Source: Benincasa hispida
Taxonomy: Eukaryota > Streptophyta > Magnoliopsida > Cucurbitales > Cucurbitaceae
Direction of reading: 5' to 3'
DNA: 64,000 nt
Assembly (NCBI RefSeq): GCF_009727055.1
Contig: NC_052354.1
Span: forward strand, 3,250,677 to 3,314,676
Shown here piece after piece: positions 33,933 to 47,072 of this stretch. The first letter of the stretch is position 1; each line of letters begins with the position of its first letter. The notes under the pieces were generated by a model. That model was not told the DNA's origin, searched no databases, and saw only the letters and a list, made by a program, of their open reading frames with translations. Both the position numbers and the translations under genes were made by a program.

Positions 33933-36900
33933 ATTGGTATCGGTGCATTATTTAAGCATTCAATTCGAGTTAATTTTGGCTTGGTGGGTGTTTTTCATAA
34001 GTTGTATGAAAATGGTGAACTGATATGGTTTTTCTCAGCTTTTGCATTGTTTTCTCTTCAATTATGTTGTAATTTTTATAATTTGCTCTTGATTGATGGG
34101 CCTTAATGTATGATTAAGTGTCTGTAATTCAATTAGAGTCATTAGAGTTGCAATTATGTTGTAATTGAAGAAAGAAATGAAGAAGGTCAAGCAGCAGAAA
34201 CTATTTTTTCAACCACTGCCCAATACTCGATGCACGATGCCATATTCGATGGTACTCGATGGAATTTTTTGTGAAATAATCGATGCATGATGCCATACTC
34301 GATGATACTCGATTACTCGAATACTCGATGCATGATGCCTTACTTGATGGTTGATGGCTCATACTCGATAGTATTTAGTGAAATACTCGATGCTTGATGG
34401 TACTCGATGTCATACTTGATGCACGATGGCATACTTGATGCTCATACTCGATGGTATTTAGTGAAATACTTGATGCTCGATGATATACGATGGTATACTC
34501 GATGCACGATGGCATACTCGATGCTTGAGGGCATGCTCGATGCTCGATGGTACTCGATGGTTTTTTGCTTGAGAATGTCAAAACTAATCCATATCAGTTT
34601 ATGTTTAATTATTTATGCATATGATGTATGTTATAATTAAATAAATCTTGGATGTGCATATAGTATGTCATGTAGATTTAAAATCCCACCATAGGAAGCA
34701 TGTTACATGCATTAAAAGTAGGTTATAAGATATTATAATACATAATATACATGCTTAGGGTTTCAATTGTTTTAATATAAGTGTTATATTAAATCATGCA
34801 GTATCTAATATATGTTATGGATGCAAAAGCATATCCAAGGATTTATAAGTTGTTATAAAATTGGATTAGACATTAAAATTCATAACAAAGATAAGTTGTA
34901 TACTTAAGTAGGTTAACCATCTGTTTTAATAGTTAAAATAGGTCGACATCTTGTAAAATACGGTTACAAACTCAACCGGTATATAATCCTGTCTAAGGCT
35001 AGAGGTACTTAAGTTGATGGTCTATGAAACACCTTCTACCTGGGGATTATGGCCAAATAATTTAGCGTTGTTAACCAACTTTATGAAGCAATACATGAGC
35101 GATGTGAGGTCTTAAAACTAGTTTATCACCTAGACATCGTAGGTTAAATCCAAATATAAATGTTATACTTGGATAAACACCTAGACTTAGGTTGTTTAAT
35201 TAGCTAGAACAAACTTGAGTAAAAGAATACCCAAACATATAGAACACTTCAGTGGGAGATTAACAATACATTCGATATATCATTTTTAGCTCTCACGTCC
35301 TCAAGAGTTCACACTATGAGATCATGTTCTGCTTCATGTCGATTTTACCTCGACTGCTCCATTTGAAAAGTGTTTGCATGGGTCAATAACAAGGTGAATG
35401 GGGGAAGTAGTTCATAGAAAATGGGTGAAGGAAATGTGTCAACATATACTACAGTCTCCTCCATTAGTTTGAACCGTAAGATTCCTATGTCCTGATGTCG
35501 TTTTTAGGCGACACTAGCGAGTCATTAACCGCATTGATCCCTTTGGAGGGTTGTAACATAGGATTTGGAACAACCCAAGCTTCAGAAATGAATAGGGTCT
35601 TATAGTTCCATCTTGAACATTGTCTTCCAATTTGGGCATATTCATACCGTTCTTTAACATCTGAAAAATGGTAGGTCACACTTACAGAGTTACTAAGTGT
35701 TAGTAAGTTCTTGACCGAAAATGGTAGCTAAATGTCTGTCGAAATATAAGTTATTCTGGAGATAGTATTTAGTTAAATGGAAACCTTTTGATTCTAAGGG
35801 TTGTTCATAGCTTGGGATGGTTTTGAATATAATTTGAATTTCCTGGACATTAAATTGATATGTCAATTCTGCACCTATAGTAGTATGGATGTTTGATGAA
35901 GCGGAATTAATTACAGTTGTTGATCACGTTTAAGGCAATTGTTGATCATGAATGTGATATTCACATAAGTAGATTTTCGGTTTTTAACCTATCGTGATAA
36001 TTTTTTTGCGCTTTTTAATGAGACTACAATGCCATAAGCATGAATATTCTCCCACGCTAATGTCTAATTAGGTCATCGTGATGCCATCACAAAAATGCAT
36101 GTGAACGCGATGACATTTAATTTTTTTCTCGCAGACTTATTTTGAGTCTTAGGTTCCCAAGAGTCGGCTGGAAGTTAATTTGTCTCCAGAAAACTAATCA
36201 TTTTGCAACAAGGTTCATTGAATGGAAGGATCTCTATCCTTTAATGGGAAGATCAAGTGTCCTTTATTATTTTCCTATATTAATCGAATCGTCATCATGT
36301 CGTGCAACTCATCAGACTTAGCAACTATGATTTGTAGAAATGAGTTAGGACAATGATCCGTGTAATTGCAAGCCCAATTTCGAAAATGAAAATTTCTGTG
36401 AGTATTGAGACCCGACACCGAAATACTGGAAAGATCTTCCGACCACCAGCAACTTCTCTGACAAAGACCCAAGTGAGCAGATGAGTTAGACCGAGATTGA
36501 GTCAGATTCATTTGATGTAGACTGTGAGATTAAGGCGAGAAAGATGGCGGTTGATGCTGATGAAGTGAAACTTCCTTCGACTTATCTGGCACTGAGATGA
36601 CCCCGTCTAGTTCAAAGTCTAAGAAGACATCTTCAAAGTTAGACCTCGATTATAATCCATCGATGACCCCAACCACTAAAATGGAGGAGATGAATGGTAA
36701 TATCTTGAAGTATGGTTCGAGATTAGAAGCATCGATTAACTGCATGTACAATTCGTCTGCAGTTGTTGGTCCTTCCATTAGGCAGAAGAGGAAGGCTTGA
36801 ATCCCATGCATCTTCATCCTCTAGTCCAACTCTGACTCTGAATCTGACCAATAGGCTATGATCTCTGACTCCACACTGACTCTGACTCTGACCAACGATG

Positions 36901-37246
36901 ACTCTGATGACTCTTCTTCGAACTCCGATTAACTTCGACTCCGTTTATGACTCCGAAGAAAAAATGTTTTTTTGAAATTAAATATTGTATTCTACCTTTT
37001 TCCTTTTAGTATTTTTATGTAATGTCCTTTTTGTTCCTTTTTTGTATGTATTTTTTTTATTAGTTATTTCTATGTTTTTTTTGTATTTTTTAATTAACTA
37101 AATATTCCAACAAAATGAAATATCTTGGTTTCCAAAAGATTATCATTACTCTATTTTTTTTTTCAAATAAACTATTATATTTGATCAAGTAACGTAGAAC
37201 TAAGGTTGAAATATATATATATATAGAGAGAGAGAGAGAGTGTGTG
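33933..37246 (+). other. Internal region downstream of family T copy 4, non-coding
   Basis: Starts with the primer site. No gag, protease, integrase or RT motif was recognised on either strand, suggesting a large non-autonomous (LARD-like) derivative. It includes the CTCGATG array (34222-34560). A 67-aa Ser/Lys-rich ORF at 36597-36800 and repeated GACTCTGA-type sequence at about 36820-36955 hint at a decayed acidic protein, which I cannot identify. Confidence 0.45.
34222..34560 (+). repeat. Imperfect CTCGATG short-unit array
   Basis: About 25 copies of (T)ACTCGATG, ACGATGGCA and close variants, in units near 9-11 bp and compound units near 19-20 bp, with TATTTAGTGAAATACT recurring twice. ORFs here simply follow the repeat. 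Confidence 0.8.
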
Positions 37247-37249
37247 TGT
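37211..37249. repeat. Compound microsatellite (AT)n(AG)n(TG)n
   Basis: Three consecutive dinucleotide runs directly before the left end of family T copy 5. Confidence 0.95.
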
Positions 37250-39170
37250 TGACATTCAACATGCAGAAGCAATTAAAATCTTAAGCACTCTAACTACATT
37301 AATTTTATATTACAAGCATGCAAGGTCAAGATACAAACATAGGGTTTTTGAGTTTTTACCTTTAAAGAATCCTCCAATCCAGCAACTCCTTAGCTCGAAA
37401 TTGATTACCAACTTATTGTAGACTATCACAAGATCTTCCCTACTATTCTCTTAGCCCTTAGATTGGATGGTGGAATCCAAAATGAGATTGATTGGAAGGA
37501 ATTTTTTAGGAATTTTGTGTTTTCAGCATCAAATTTGAGAGAACCGATTTTTCTCAAAAAATTCAGTTGCAAATCAATTGCATGTTCTATCTCTCTCATA
37601 TAAATGAATTTGTTTTTAAACAATTTCAATATGAAATCTGATTACGCTAGATGTTGACACCAATATACCAAAAGTTTAATGGAATTAAAGGTGGAAACTG
37701 GAAAGTGAAGTGGAAGAAGTGGGAAAACCCCACTTTCTTCTAATTTCAATCTTAATTGAATTTTGAATAAAAAATTCAATTTTAATTTGAAATCAAATTC
37801 CAAATTTTAGAAACTCGTTTTATAAAATATTAATTCAATAATTAATATTTTAAAAAATTAATTCTAATAATTTATATATAATTAATTCTAATAAATTAAA
37901 AATTAAATTAAATTAATAAATTAATTTAATATAAATATTATATCACACCAATTCCAAACATAAATCCCTATTCATGTAATTAATATTTAAATCATATTTA
38001 AATATTTTTCAACTTTCCAATCTTATTTGATTTAATAATTAAACGTATAATTATATCATATATAATTAATAATTCCCTCAACTCGAATTTGAACATTTCA
38101 AATTTTCTCATCACATTATTCTAAGGTTTAGTCCGTTTACGAAGTAATGGGGGACCTAATAGACCTACAGATCTTGAGCTCCAGCAATCAGAGATTAATT
38201 GGCTAAACTCTTTTAACCGTATTAATCAACATTCTTTAACTACCGGGTCACTCCACTAAAGCCTAGTAGTTGAACTCTTCACTGTAGATATATTTTTGTC
38301 CACTTGATTTGACCGTGATCAATAAGTCAATCCTTCACAAGTTGTTCGTATTAGCAGTTGGATCAAAATTACCATTTTACCCCTATAATACATCTTGCTC
38401 CTTAAGTCTCCACTTATCCATTAATGAACAATTGCTTTATAGTCCTACCAATAAATCGAGTTCCTCTCAATCATAGAGAGGGTGGGGCCCCTTATTCAAG
38501 ACTAGTGACTAGGAGTCAATAGAACAACCTATCTGCTAACCCTGAAATGGGTAGGATTGAATTCTATCTTGCAAGACTATGTCCCCAGCTATCTACCCGG
38601 TCTTACCCCTAAAATGGGAGGCTTATTGAGCGGCAATGTTGAGTCACTCTCACCCATGTAGATTAAAGAATAATCCCGAATAAACAGGAGTTCGTAGTTA
38701 GTTTAGGATTGAAATCGAGTTACCTTAGGTCATCGAATTGAAATAGTTAGTTTTAACAGTAAATGACGTTATAAAGAAAAGTGACTATTTTATGCTCCGG
38801 TCTTATGCAAACATCTTTTGTATAGGATGCTCCCACTCGTATGTCTCTACATGAATGATTTTGGGATCACTTCGTTTGTATCAAATACAAATGGGTCACA
38901 TCCTAATGTCCTTAGGATAAGGTACCCAACCTTATCCTTATACTTATAGATCGTTTTGGCTATATACTCAAATTTGATCCACTTTTATGTCTTTACATAA
39001 AGTTCAAGTATTCATGTTATAGTCAGGGGTTCGTTAGTTTATTAGATTTAGGCTATTACAAGTACAATTTACATGTTCAATAACAACTTTATTGAATAAA
39101 CCTCAATAACATCTTTATAGACTATGTTTAATGTTTACAAACTACAAGTTTTAGGACATACAACCCAGTA
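37247..39170 (-). mobile_element. Family T solo LTR, copy 5
   Basis: The plus strand starts TGTTGACATT and ends AAGTTTTAGGACATACAACCC then AGTA where CCCAACA is expected. Length is about 1924 bp. The flanks are microsatellites ((TG)n on the left, (AT)n on the right), so a target duplication cannot be read. No primer site or internal region is attached. Confidence 0.78.
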
Positions 39171-39189
39171 ATATATATATATATATATT
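39171..39189. repeat. (AT)n run flanking the LTR
   Basis: A short AT run at the right end of family T copy 5. It may belong to the same microsatellite as 37211-37225, which the LTR would have split. Confidence 0.8.
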
Positions 39190-41047
39190 ACAAGATATAT
39201 TGACTGTTTATTTGGTGTACATATCACCATATAAAATCCTTCGCCCATAACTGAACTGCGTACTGAAGTTTGAAAAGCGGCGTGTTCGTTTTTGTCAACC
39301 TTTTTAAAACTGTCGACCTCACATGCCAAATTGTCAACTAACATACGTATATCCATGTCTACCGTCAACAGAACACATTCATTAGACAGCACTACCACCG
39401 TCAAATTTTTGTTGACAATAACATCATCATGAGCCATAAGTTCTTCACTGGTGTTTAACGTCTCCGCCATCTCCTTCACGATCTTACCATCTACCTTATC
39501 AACCGTGTCATCAGTATGATCGAAAGGTTGGATATTTGGTTTTAAATTCACAATCTTATCTCGACTATAAGCAGTCAATACCTCCTCACATCCTTCAATC
39601 CCATCATGTAATTCATAATTAAACACATTAAATGGCTGGCATTCATCCTCATGGATAGACTGATGTTCAGGATCATCACTTATGTTCGCAGCAGCAATGT
39701 CAGTAGATTTGTACAAATTAAATTGTACATCAAATTATCTCTTCAATGATATTGTGTTAACAAACCACAAGTATCGTCAACCGTGAAAATATGGATTCTT
39801 AAAGTTACAAACCACATTCTACCTTATGGATTTCCCGAATCAATAATATTGTATTTGCTAAATCAAGCTTTATCGGATCTAACTCACTGTCTAACCTTGC
39901 AACCTAGTCTTTGACCAATATTAACTTCCTTACGACTTCATTGCAATCCCGTAATGAAGTATATCTGCTATAATCCATTGAGTTTGATGTATTATGACAA
40001 AAATCACCGTCAACACCCATGTCATTTAGCAATTGTTGGATTCTTTCATTTATAGGAATCCATTCCCTTTATGGTCCTCAAAGGTAACATCCATAAATCT
40101 ACCTGGGTTCTCATTTAAAAAGTCATGGGCGTCGTAATCAGTTGATAACCTGTGAAAAAGTAAATCAGCAGCTACATTATGCACAGGTCTTTCTTGTACA
40201 GGCGCTTCCCGAAAAGTCTACTCCGATTCGAACTCATGTAATGTAATCACAATGTCCAGCTACGAAAACAAAGAAAAAGAAAACAAATAAGACAAACAAA
40301 ATTTAGTTCATCTAAGTCTAAATATAGATGCCTCAAAACCAAATAACTATATAACACACAAAACTCAACATTACCCCAGGTGACTTCAATATCTCTTTGA
40401 TCAGTTTCCTCATCGAGATTGGCCGAGTGGACATCCACTTAAGCATTCAAGCTATTGCCTCAGAGCTCAATCGCTTAGCAGCTGGTCCAGCCAATATCGG
40501 GACGGTCTCATACAACCACATTTGCGCCAACATTCATAATCACTTACAAGCAGGTGTGAAATCAGTTAGACTATACTTTATACCCCTTCTTCCTGGCACA
40601 CATCTTCTTATAATATTCAAATTTCTCTACTAACGCACTTTGTAGACTTTTCAATGTTCTATCAAATAATAGCCCGCCCCAATTTAGTTTATTGTAATGG
40701 TTGAGGTCTTCAACCACCGTAAATAAAGAAGTATCAAACTTCGTGTTCACATGACCCTTCCCAACTATCGCGACCTCAAAATAATACATAAGAGTAACCT
40801 TAACAACATCCTCATTGTTTTCAAAGTCCAACTTCTCGTATTCTGCTTCCATATATGTAGAACGCATGTCTCTATTTTTTAAAGTATTTGTCCTGTAGAA
40901 CACTGGTGCTTTGATTCAATGGAATGTAGTCAACAGCATCCGAGCATGGCCATAGTCCTATAGTTAGTAGGAAATTCTCCTTGCAAAATGTGACAGCCTT
41001 GCCACCTATAAACAAACTCATAACATCCGGCCAATCATAAACAACCT

Positions 41048-42524
41048 TGATAGCACTAAAAAAGAGCTATTATTCCTTGCTTAATTCGGGCTTGTTATGA
41101 GATTTTATATGTTTATTATCCTATTTTGTAGGTATCGAGCAATCAAGAGGTAGAATCGAGTATTTGGAGCTGAACGAGATTAATTTGGAGTAAATTGGAG
41201 CCGATTTGAGCATTTGAGCTTCAAATGAGCAAAAAGACCAAAATGCCCCTACTTCAGTGTCGCAATGCTCACCCCTTGCCTTGGTCCAATGCTTGTTTAA
41301 CGCCAGAAGATAGAACGTTGGTGTGTAGGGCAGCGTTGCAATGTTGCCAATAGCGTTGCAACACTTCAACTGGAGTAGGGTTTTTCATGTTGTTCGCGCA
41401 CGTGTCTTCTTTGGCCCAAACATAGGGTAGCGTTGTAACACTGCGATTTACTCTATAAATATGTCTCTTCGCCTTTAGGTCAAGGTGTGCTGAATTTTGG
41501 GGCTAAATTGATGGAGGTTGAGGTTGATCTTCATTCTTCTTTTCCCTTCAAATTTTAGTATCTTTAGGTTATTTTTTCTTTTTATTTTGGGCTGTAATCA
41601 ATGGATCAGATGTTTATCTCGGATTTGTCTATGAATTAAGAGGTAATTTCTATCTAATTTCTTTGAGCAAGAGCCCTATATTTAATTTCTTGAGAATTCT
41701 TTGATTAAATTTGATGTTCTTTGATTCTATGTTTTCTTTGAATTTTGGTGTAATTAGATTTGCAATTGTGTGTTGGACTGACGACTCTATCATAATTGCA
41801 TGTCTGCGCTAATTAATTTCGAGCTCGTGCATTTTCTTATGTTCGTCTATGCTTGAATTTACCCTGGTAGCAAAAGATTAAATGTAAATGCTTAGATTTA
41901 TAGGCTGACCTTAAATCTCGGTAATGCATGTTTAATCTAGATTTGAAGAATAATTTGGTTAATTGAATATGGCTTTTCCTGACATTTAATCAACGCGATT
42001 GAATCCACATTCTTAATGCATATGATTTTAATTCTATATGATCGTTGAGAATCCAATAGAATTAAGAGCATATAGTTTAATTAGGGTATGGTCTTTCTGA
42101 CCTTGATTAATAATTAGGACGCTTGAATGATATTGATTTAATTGATTGCTGGCCTTTGTAGAGATTAATTAAGTCGAATTGATTTAGTAGTCATGCATGC
42201 ATAAAATAGAATGTCTGTTTAATTATTGATTTCTATGATAGAAATTGCATAGGAAACTCTCTTGCTCTTGAAATTAGACAGACCATTGTCCTAGATTACA
42301 TTTACCCTTTTTATTTCAATTTCACGCATTTATATCTTCAACACCAAAACCCTCTATTTACCGTTCTAGTTAGGAAATTGGCTAAATGAAACAAATCACA
42401 CTTCCCTGTGGATTGTGGACTTACCACTGTTGCTATGGTTTAGTAGTGATAGGAGTAGTTCGGTATTTACAAATTTTCTTTTGACCTCCTTTCCAAGAAA
42501 CGACGCCTAAAAAGGCCTTTTTCA
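41048..42524 (+). repeat. 5' LTR of element A
   Basis: Starts TGATAGCACT and ends TTTTTCA, with the primer site three bases later. About 41270-41460 has repeated GCGTTGCAA-type motifs. Confidence 0.82.
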
Positions 42525-42527
42525 AAA

Positions 42528-42546
42528 TGGCATCGTTGTCGAGGAT
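42528..42546 (+). other. Primer binding site of element A, tRNA-Asp type
   Basis: TGGCATCGTTGTCGAGGAT is a mutated version of the Athila/Tat primer site. Confidence 0.75.
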
Positions 42547-43176
42547 GTCATTGACATTTCGTTAGTTAAACTTCTAGTTAGAGCATTCTCTTACTTTTGA
42601 TTTTTTTTCCTTTTTGTGTCAATATTCTAAGCATGGATAGATATCATCAATAAGGATGGGGACAATCAACTGGAGCATCTTGACCTAGTGACGAAGTTTG
42701 TGACCTTCCAAGTCAACTTGCTGAGATAACTCCTTTGGTTAGTCAATTGGTTACAAGTAAACAACAGCAGGTGCAAACATGTAGGATTGATCACCCTCGG
42801 CCAGATTGTCCAAACCTACAGTGGAGCCCTGTGCCACGAGATTACACCATGGGAGGGTACCTAGCTATATAGGATGACGATTTCCATTGACCTAGAAGGG
42901 ATGAGTCCTATGGCTATGAAAACCTAGGATGGGACCAGTGCGACTATGATCTACACCGTGCCACATCTGACATGTCAATGCAAGCTCATACAACCGACTC
43001 AGGTATGTCATGGGAAAATGTGATTAGACAACTTGCTATTAACAATCTTGTTTTTTAGTAGGAGATTTGCGACCTCCGGTAGGAGAGCTTTAGTTTTTAG
43101 ACTGAGGTTGGAGCTAAACTTCCATGTTTGAGAAACTTGGCCACTCAATCTTCTAATTCAGTTGAGAAAGGACGGA
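42547..43176 (+). other. Element A leader, degenerate
   Basis: Non-coding or decayed. The gag-like translations are short and broken. It ends where the truncated 5' LTR of element B begins. Confidence 0.4.
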
Positions 43177-44315
43177 ATCGTCCATGCGTGCGCATGCACC
43201 TTGTGCAATCGAGCGTCAATGCATCGTCAAGACGCTAGCCCAATGCTTCTTGGATTTTTTACGATTTAGGGTTGCAATGCTAGCCTTGGTGTCGTGACGC
43301 TACCACCCTGCAAATATAAATTCCGTTGTTTCATTTTCAGCAGGGAGAACGAGGAGAAAATTCTTTTTTTTTTAGTTTGATTAGAGAGCTTAGAATGAAG
43401 TTAGAGAGAGAATTGCCCAACTTTGTGTTTTTATGAAGAGATTTCTTGCAAACTTTTACAATTCCCTAGTGAATTGCTTCATGGAATTCCATCATACTTT
43501 TAAGAAACTTCTTCAAGAACTTCTTATCTCTATGGTTAGGTAATCTTTTTTCTTGGGAATTCTAACTCTAGGTTGAATTCTGAGTTCTTTTTGTATATTT
43601 CTTGAATTGTCTTCATTCTTGAATGTTCTTGGGCTGAATTTGAATAGAAAACTAATGGAGGATAATTGACACTCTTATTCCATTAATTCTTGTATGTAAT
43701 TCTGCTTGGTACTATTGCATAATGGTGAGATAGGTTACTAAATTAAGTTTTCTTGCGTTAATTAAGACTTTTTCCGAATTTAACTTATAAAATTCTTAAT
43801 TAAAACATTCATTCAATCAATTTTTTTAAACTTACTCTAATGTGTTTCTTGAATGTCATAATCATGATAACTCATGTCTTTAAAGCAATCAAAAAAAGAA
43901 CATGATAAATGCATATGGAAGTGTTTTTTTCTTAGATTTATGGTCAATTGAATGTGATTCATGTTAATTAACTACAAGAGTCTTTAAGGGTCTTTCTTTA
44001 TTGGATTGTAGGATGTTGAGTTTTCAAGTAATTGTTCAAGAACAATGATAGGATTAAAACCTAGCTACAAGAATTCCCAAAAATATTTTCTATCAATTCT
44101 CTTCTAACAAAAATAGTAAGTTTGTGTTACATTTGGCCTCATCTTACTATCTTTTTTAATTTAAAGGTTATTTTCGGCCAATTAATAGAGGCTTCCTTTG
44201 GATCGACCTCTTGCTTCCACTTTAACTAACATATTTTAGTAGTTGTTAGAGCATTATAAAATTCATTTGCTTTGGTAAGATAGAATTAATGATACCTATT
44301 TTGCACCGTTCAAAT

Positions 44316-44334
44316 TGGCGCTGTTGTCGAGGAA
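44316..44334 (+). other. Primer binding site of element B, tRNA-Asp type
   Basis: TGGCGCTGTTGTCGAGGAA lies three bases after the LTR end CCGTTCA. Confidence 0.8.
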
Positions 44335-44639
44335 CCATACAATTGTCCTTTAAGATCTTCATATTCCTTTTTTTTAATGAAAAAGAAATAAAAACAAGAA
44401 AAAAATTAGTTGATTAAACTATTCTTTTGTGCATGATCAAACTCCTCTTGGAGTATACTTTGTGACTTTTGTTCTAGATAATCGACGGTGAGGAGAGGAA
44501 GACAATACGAAAAGGAAAGAACAAGAAGAGAAGAAGAAGAATTTGAAGAATCGAGGTCAGAAGAGAAAACCAATAAACAAACAAACACTACGGTAAACAA
44601 GGGGAGGCAAGCGTTAAAAGAGCTTATCGAACCCAAATA

Positions 44640-46200
44640 CACTCAAAACAACCAATTATGTATAGTATAGTCCGGAGACTACAGTACCTTTTTGAATAAA
44701 CCAGTTTAGTTTCATCTATTTACCCCACTGTGTTGGAAGGTAATCCAGGTGTAGGACCACACAAACACATGAAAGAATTCTATTTGGTATGTGATGGTAT
44801 GCGCCCACACGGGATGACGCAAGAACAACTTAATCTTAGGGTCTTTCCCTTATGCTTGAAGGATGTGGCCAAAGATTGGTTGTACTACTTGCTAGGGGGA
44901 TCGATTACCATGTGGAATGGTCTTAAGAAAAAGTTTTTAGAATAATTTTTTCCTGCATTTAAGGCTAATAATGTTAAAAAAAGAAATATATGGAATAAAG
45001 CAATTGGTAGGAGAGTCCTTATATGAGTATTGAGAAAGGTATAAACAACTTTGTGCTTTCTTTTCCCACCATCAAATTTCTAACCAATACCTTATCCAAT
45101 ATTTCTATTCAGGATTGCTTCCATCTAAGATTAGCAACATTGATGCGGCCACCGGTGGAGCTCTGGCTAACAAAACGCCTACTAAAGCTAGTCAGCTAAT
45201 ATCAACTATGGCGAAAAATTCATAGAATTTTGGATCAAGGACTCTTGAATATGATGTTGTTCAGGATAAAGAGATTAGTGAGTTGAGAACTCAATAATCT
45301 AGTTTCCCTTTTTACTTAGGTTGCTCAAAGAGGACTTCCTCAAATTAAAACATGTAGAGCATGTGGTATGGTTGGACATGCCTCCAAAGCTTGCCCAAAA
45401 GGTCAACCTCAAGTGAATGTAATAGGAGGTTTCCAAAGGAAGTACGACCCGCACGGAAAAACTTATAACCAAGGGTGACGAGATCATCCAAATTTCAAAT
45501 GGGGATCTCAAGGGCAATACGAAAACCAGAATCATTCTTCTTCAAGCTCCTCAGGTATGTCTCTCAAGGATGTAGTTAAATCTCTTGCTGACCACTCTTT
45601 GAAATTTCAACAAGAACTCCAGAATTTGCAAAAGGATAACATACAACTTCAACAAGAAACCAAACAACTTCAACAACACACAAAATCTTTCCAACAAGAA
45701 ACTAGACAAGGCTTCTCAAACTTGGGCACACAAATCACACAACTTGCAACTGTGGTAAGCAAGCTTGAGAGTAAATCATTCGGAAAGCTCCCCGCTCAAC
45801 CGGAGCATGCAAATGTAAGCACAATCACTCTAAGAAGTGGTGAAAGAACAAAAGAGCAAGGTAAGTAAGCCAAAAGAGACTTCTATTTTTCCCGAGGTAT
45901 ATAATTACTCTTCTTCTAAAATAGAGCCATATGTACCCAAGGCACCATTCCCTAGTAGATTAGCAAGACCTAAGGTAAAAGATACTAACCTAAAGCTTGT
46001 TAAGATGTTCAAAAAGGTACAAATTAATATCCCTTTGCTTAATGTTATTCAACAAATACCTAGGTATGCTAAATTTTTAAAGGACTTGTGTACTAAGAAA
46101 AGAAAATGGAAGATAAAGGAGAAAGTAGTTGTTAGCAAGAATGTCTCTACTTTGCTAAAAAAGATATGCCCAAAAAATGTAGAGATTCGGGAATGTTTAC
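44640..46200 (+). pseudogene. Element B gag polyprotein remnant
   Basis: The 44730-44945 segment reads FYLVCDGMRPHGMTQEQLNL, then DWLYYL and TMWNGLKKKFLE, the conserved capsid region of Athila-type gag. A CCHC zinc knuckle, CRACGMVGHASKAC, is at 45353-45394. 45557-45868 is Gln-rich and coiled-coil-like, followed by TQITQLATVV and ITLRSGE, standard for the gag-protease linker. 45837-46217 holds INIPLLNVIQQIPRYAKFLKD. Frames change several times and stops occur (e.g. 44943-44945), so it is dead. Confidence 0.85.
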
Positions 46201-46574
46201 CTTGCCATGCAAAATAGGGATAGAATTATCACTCATTCTATGCTAGATTTAGGTGCTTCAATAAACGTCATGCCTTTTCATGTTTACGAAGACCTTAATT
46301 TGAATGTGATAGGACTTCAATTACGTTCCAATATATATAAAAAAAAAAGAATAAAAGAATAAAAGAGAAAAGGGGAAGTCGGTAGTTGAATCGGTTCAGA
46401 GTTATTATCAAAGTTGTTGGGAGAAGTTAAGGTTTAAAAAGAAGGAAGAAACCGGAAGGGAGGCAGTGAATTCTAAATATCAGGAGTGAGGAAAAGGAGC
46501 TCTCGAGAGTGGAAGTTCGAAAGACGTTGTCGTGGAGAAGCCATCGCAGTGTGCCGCTTATCGTCTACTTCTAC

Positions 46575-46852
46575 TAGGCAATCATGTAGCAGAACTAAGC
46601 AATCATGTAGCAGAGCTCAGCGATCGTGTAGCATTTGGTAGGTGATCGTATAGCAATTGGTAGGCGATCGTATAGTAACTGGTAAGTGATTGTGTAATAG
46701 TTTGTAAGCGATTGTATAGGAGTTTGTGAGCGATCGCAGAAGATTTAGTAAGCGGTCGTTTAGTAATACTGAGCGATAGTGTAGGACTTGTAAACGATCG
46801 TTTAGCGTTGATAAGTGATTGAGTAAAAATTGTAAGCGACCGATTAGTCTCG
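46575..46852 (+). repeat. GCGATCG array in the 5' LTR of element C (13 units)
   Basis: Thirteen imperfect units of 20-22 bp with consensus TAAGCGATCGTGTAGNANTTG. Each has a GCGATCG-like core and a TAG about five bases later. Confidence 0.88.
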
Positions 46853-47072
46853 TTTGATTCTTACCATTTAATAAAGAAGTTGTTCATCGTTTAATTGCTT
46901 TTCCAAAAGATTGTTCCAACATGTTACGTTAATAAAGAATTTCAAGAATCGGTTTCCTAACAAATTAGTATCAGAGCAACCACCTGGGGCAAGCATGGTT
47001 CAGAAACGTTTTGAAGAGAAACTGGAATTACTAGAACAAGAGATCACTTGATTCAAAGTCAAAATACAAAAA

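Noticed and set aside
36597..36800. Ser/Lys-rich 67-aa ORF as a gene
   Set aside because: It has no known motif, lies in a non-coding retroelement interior, and is short; it is mentioned only as part of that region.
39135..39716. 193-aa minus-strand ORF as a complete novel protein
   Set aside because: Its C-terminal part is translated from the (AT)n run and the family T LTR. The remaining acidic part is better treated as the tail of the DUF1985 pseudogene.
46575..46852. CRISPR-like array of regularly spaced short repeats
   Set aside because: There are no unique spacers; the whole 21-22-bp unit is repeated, it lies inside an LTR of a plant retrotransposon, and it is duplicated in the other LTR.
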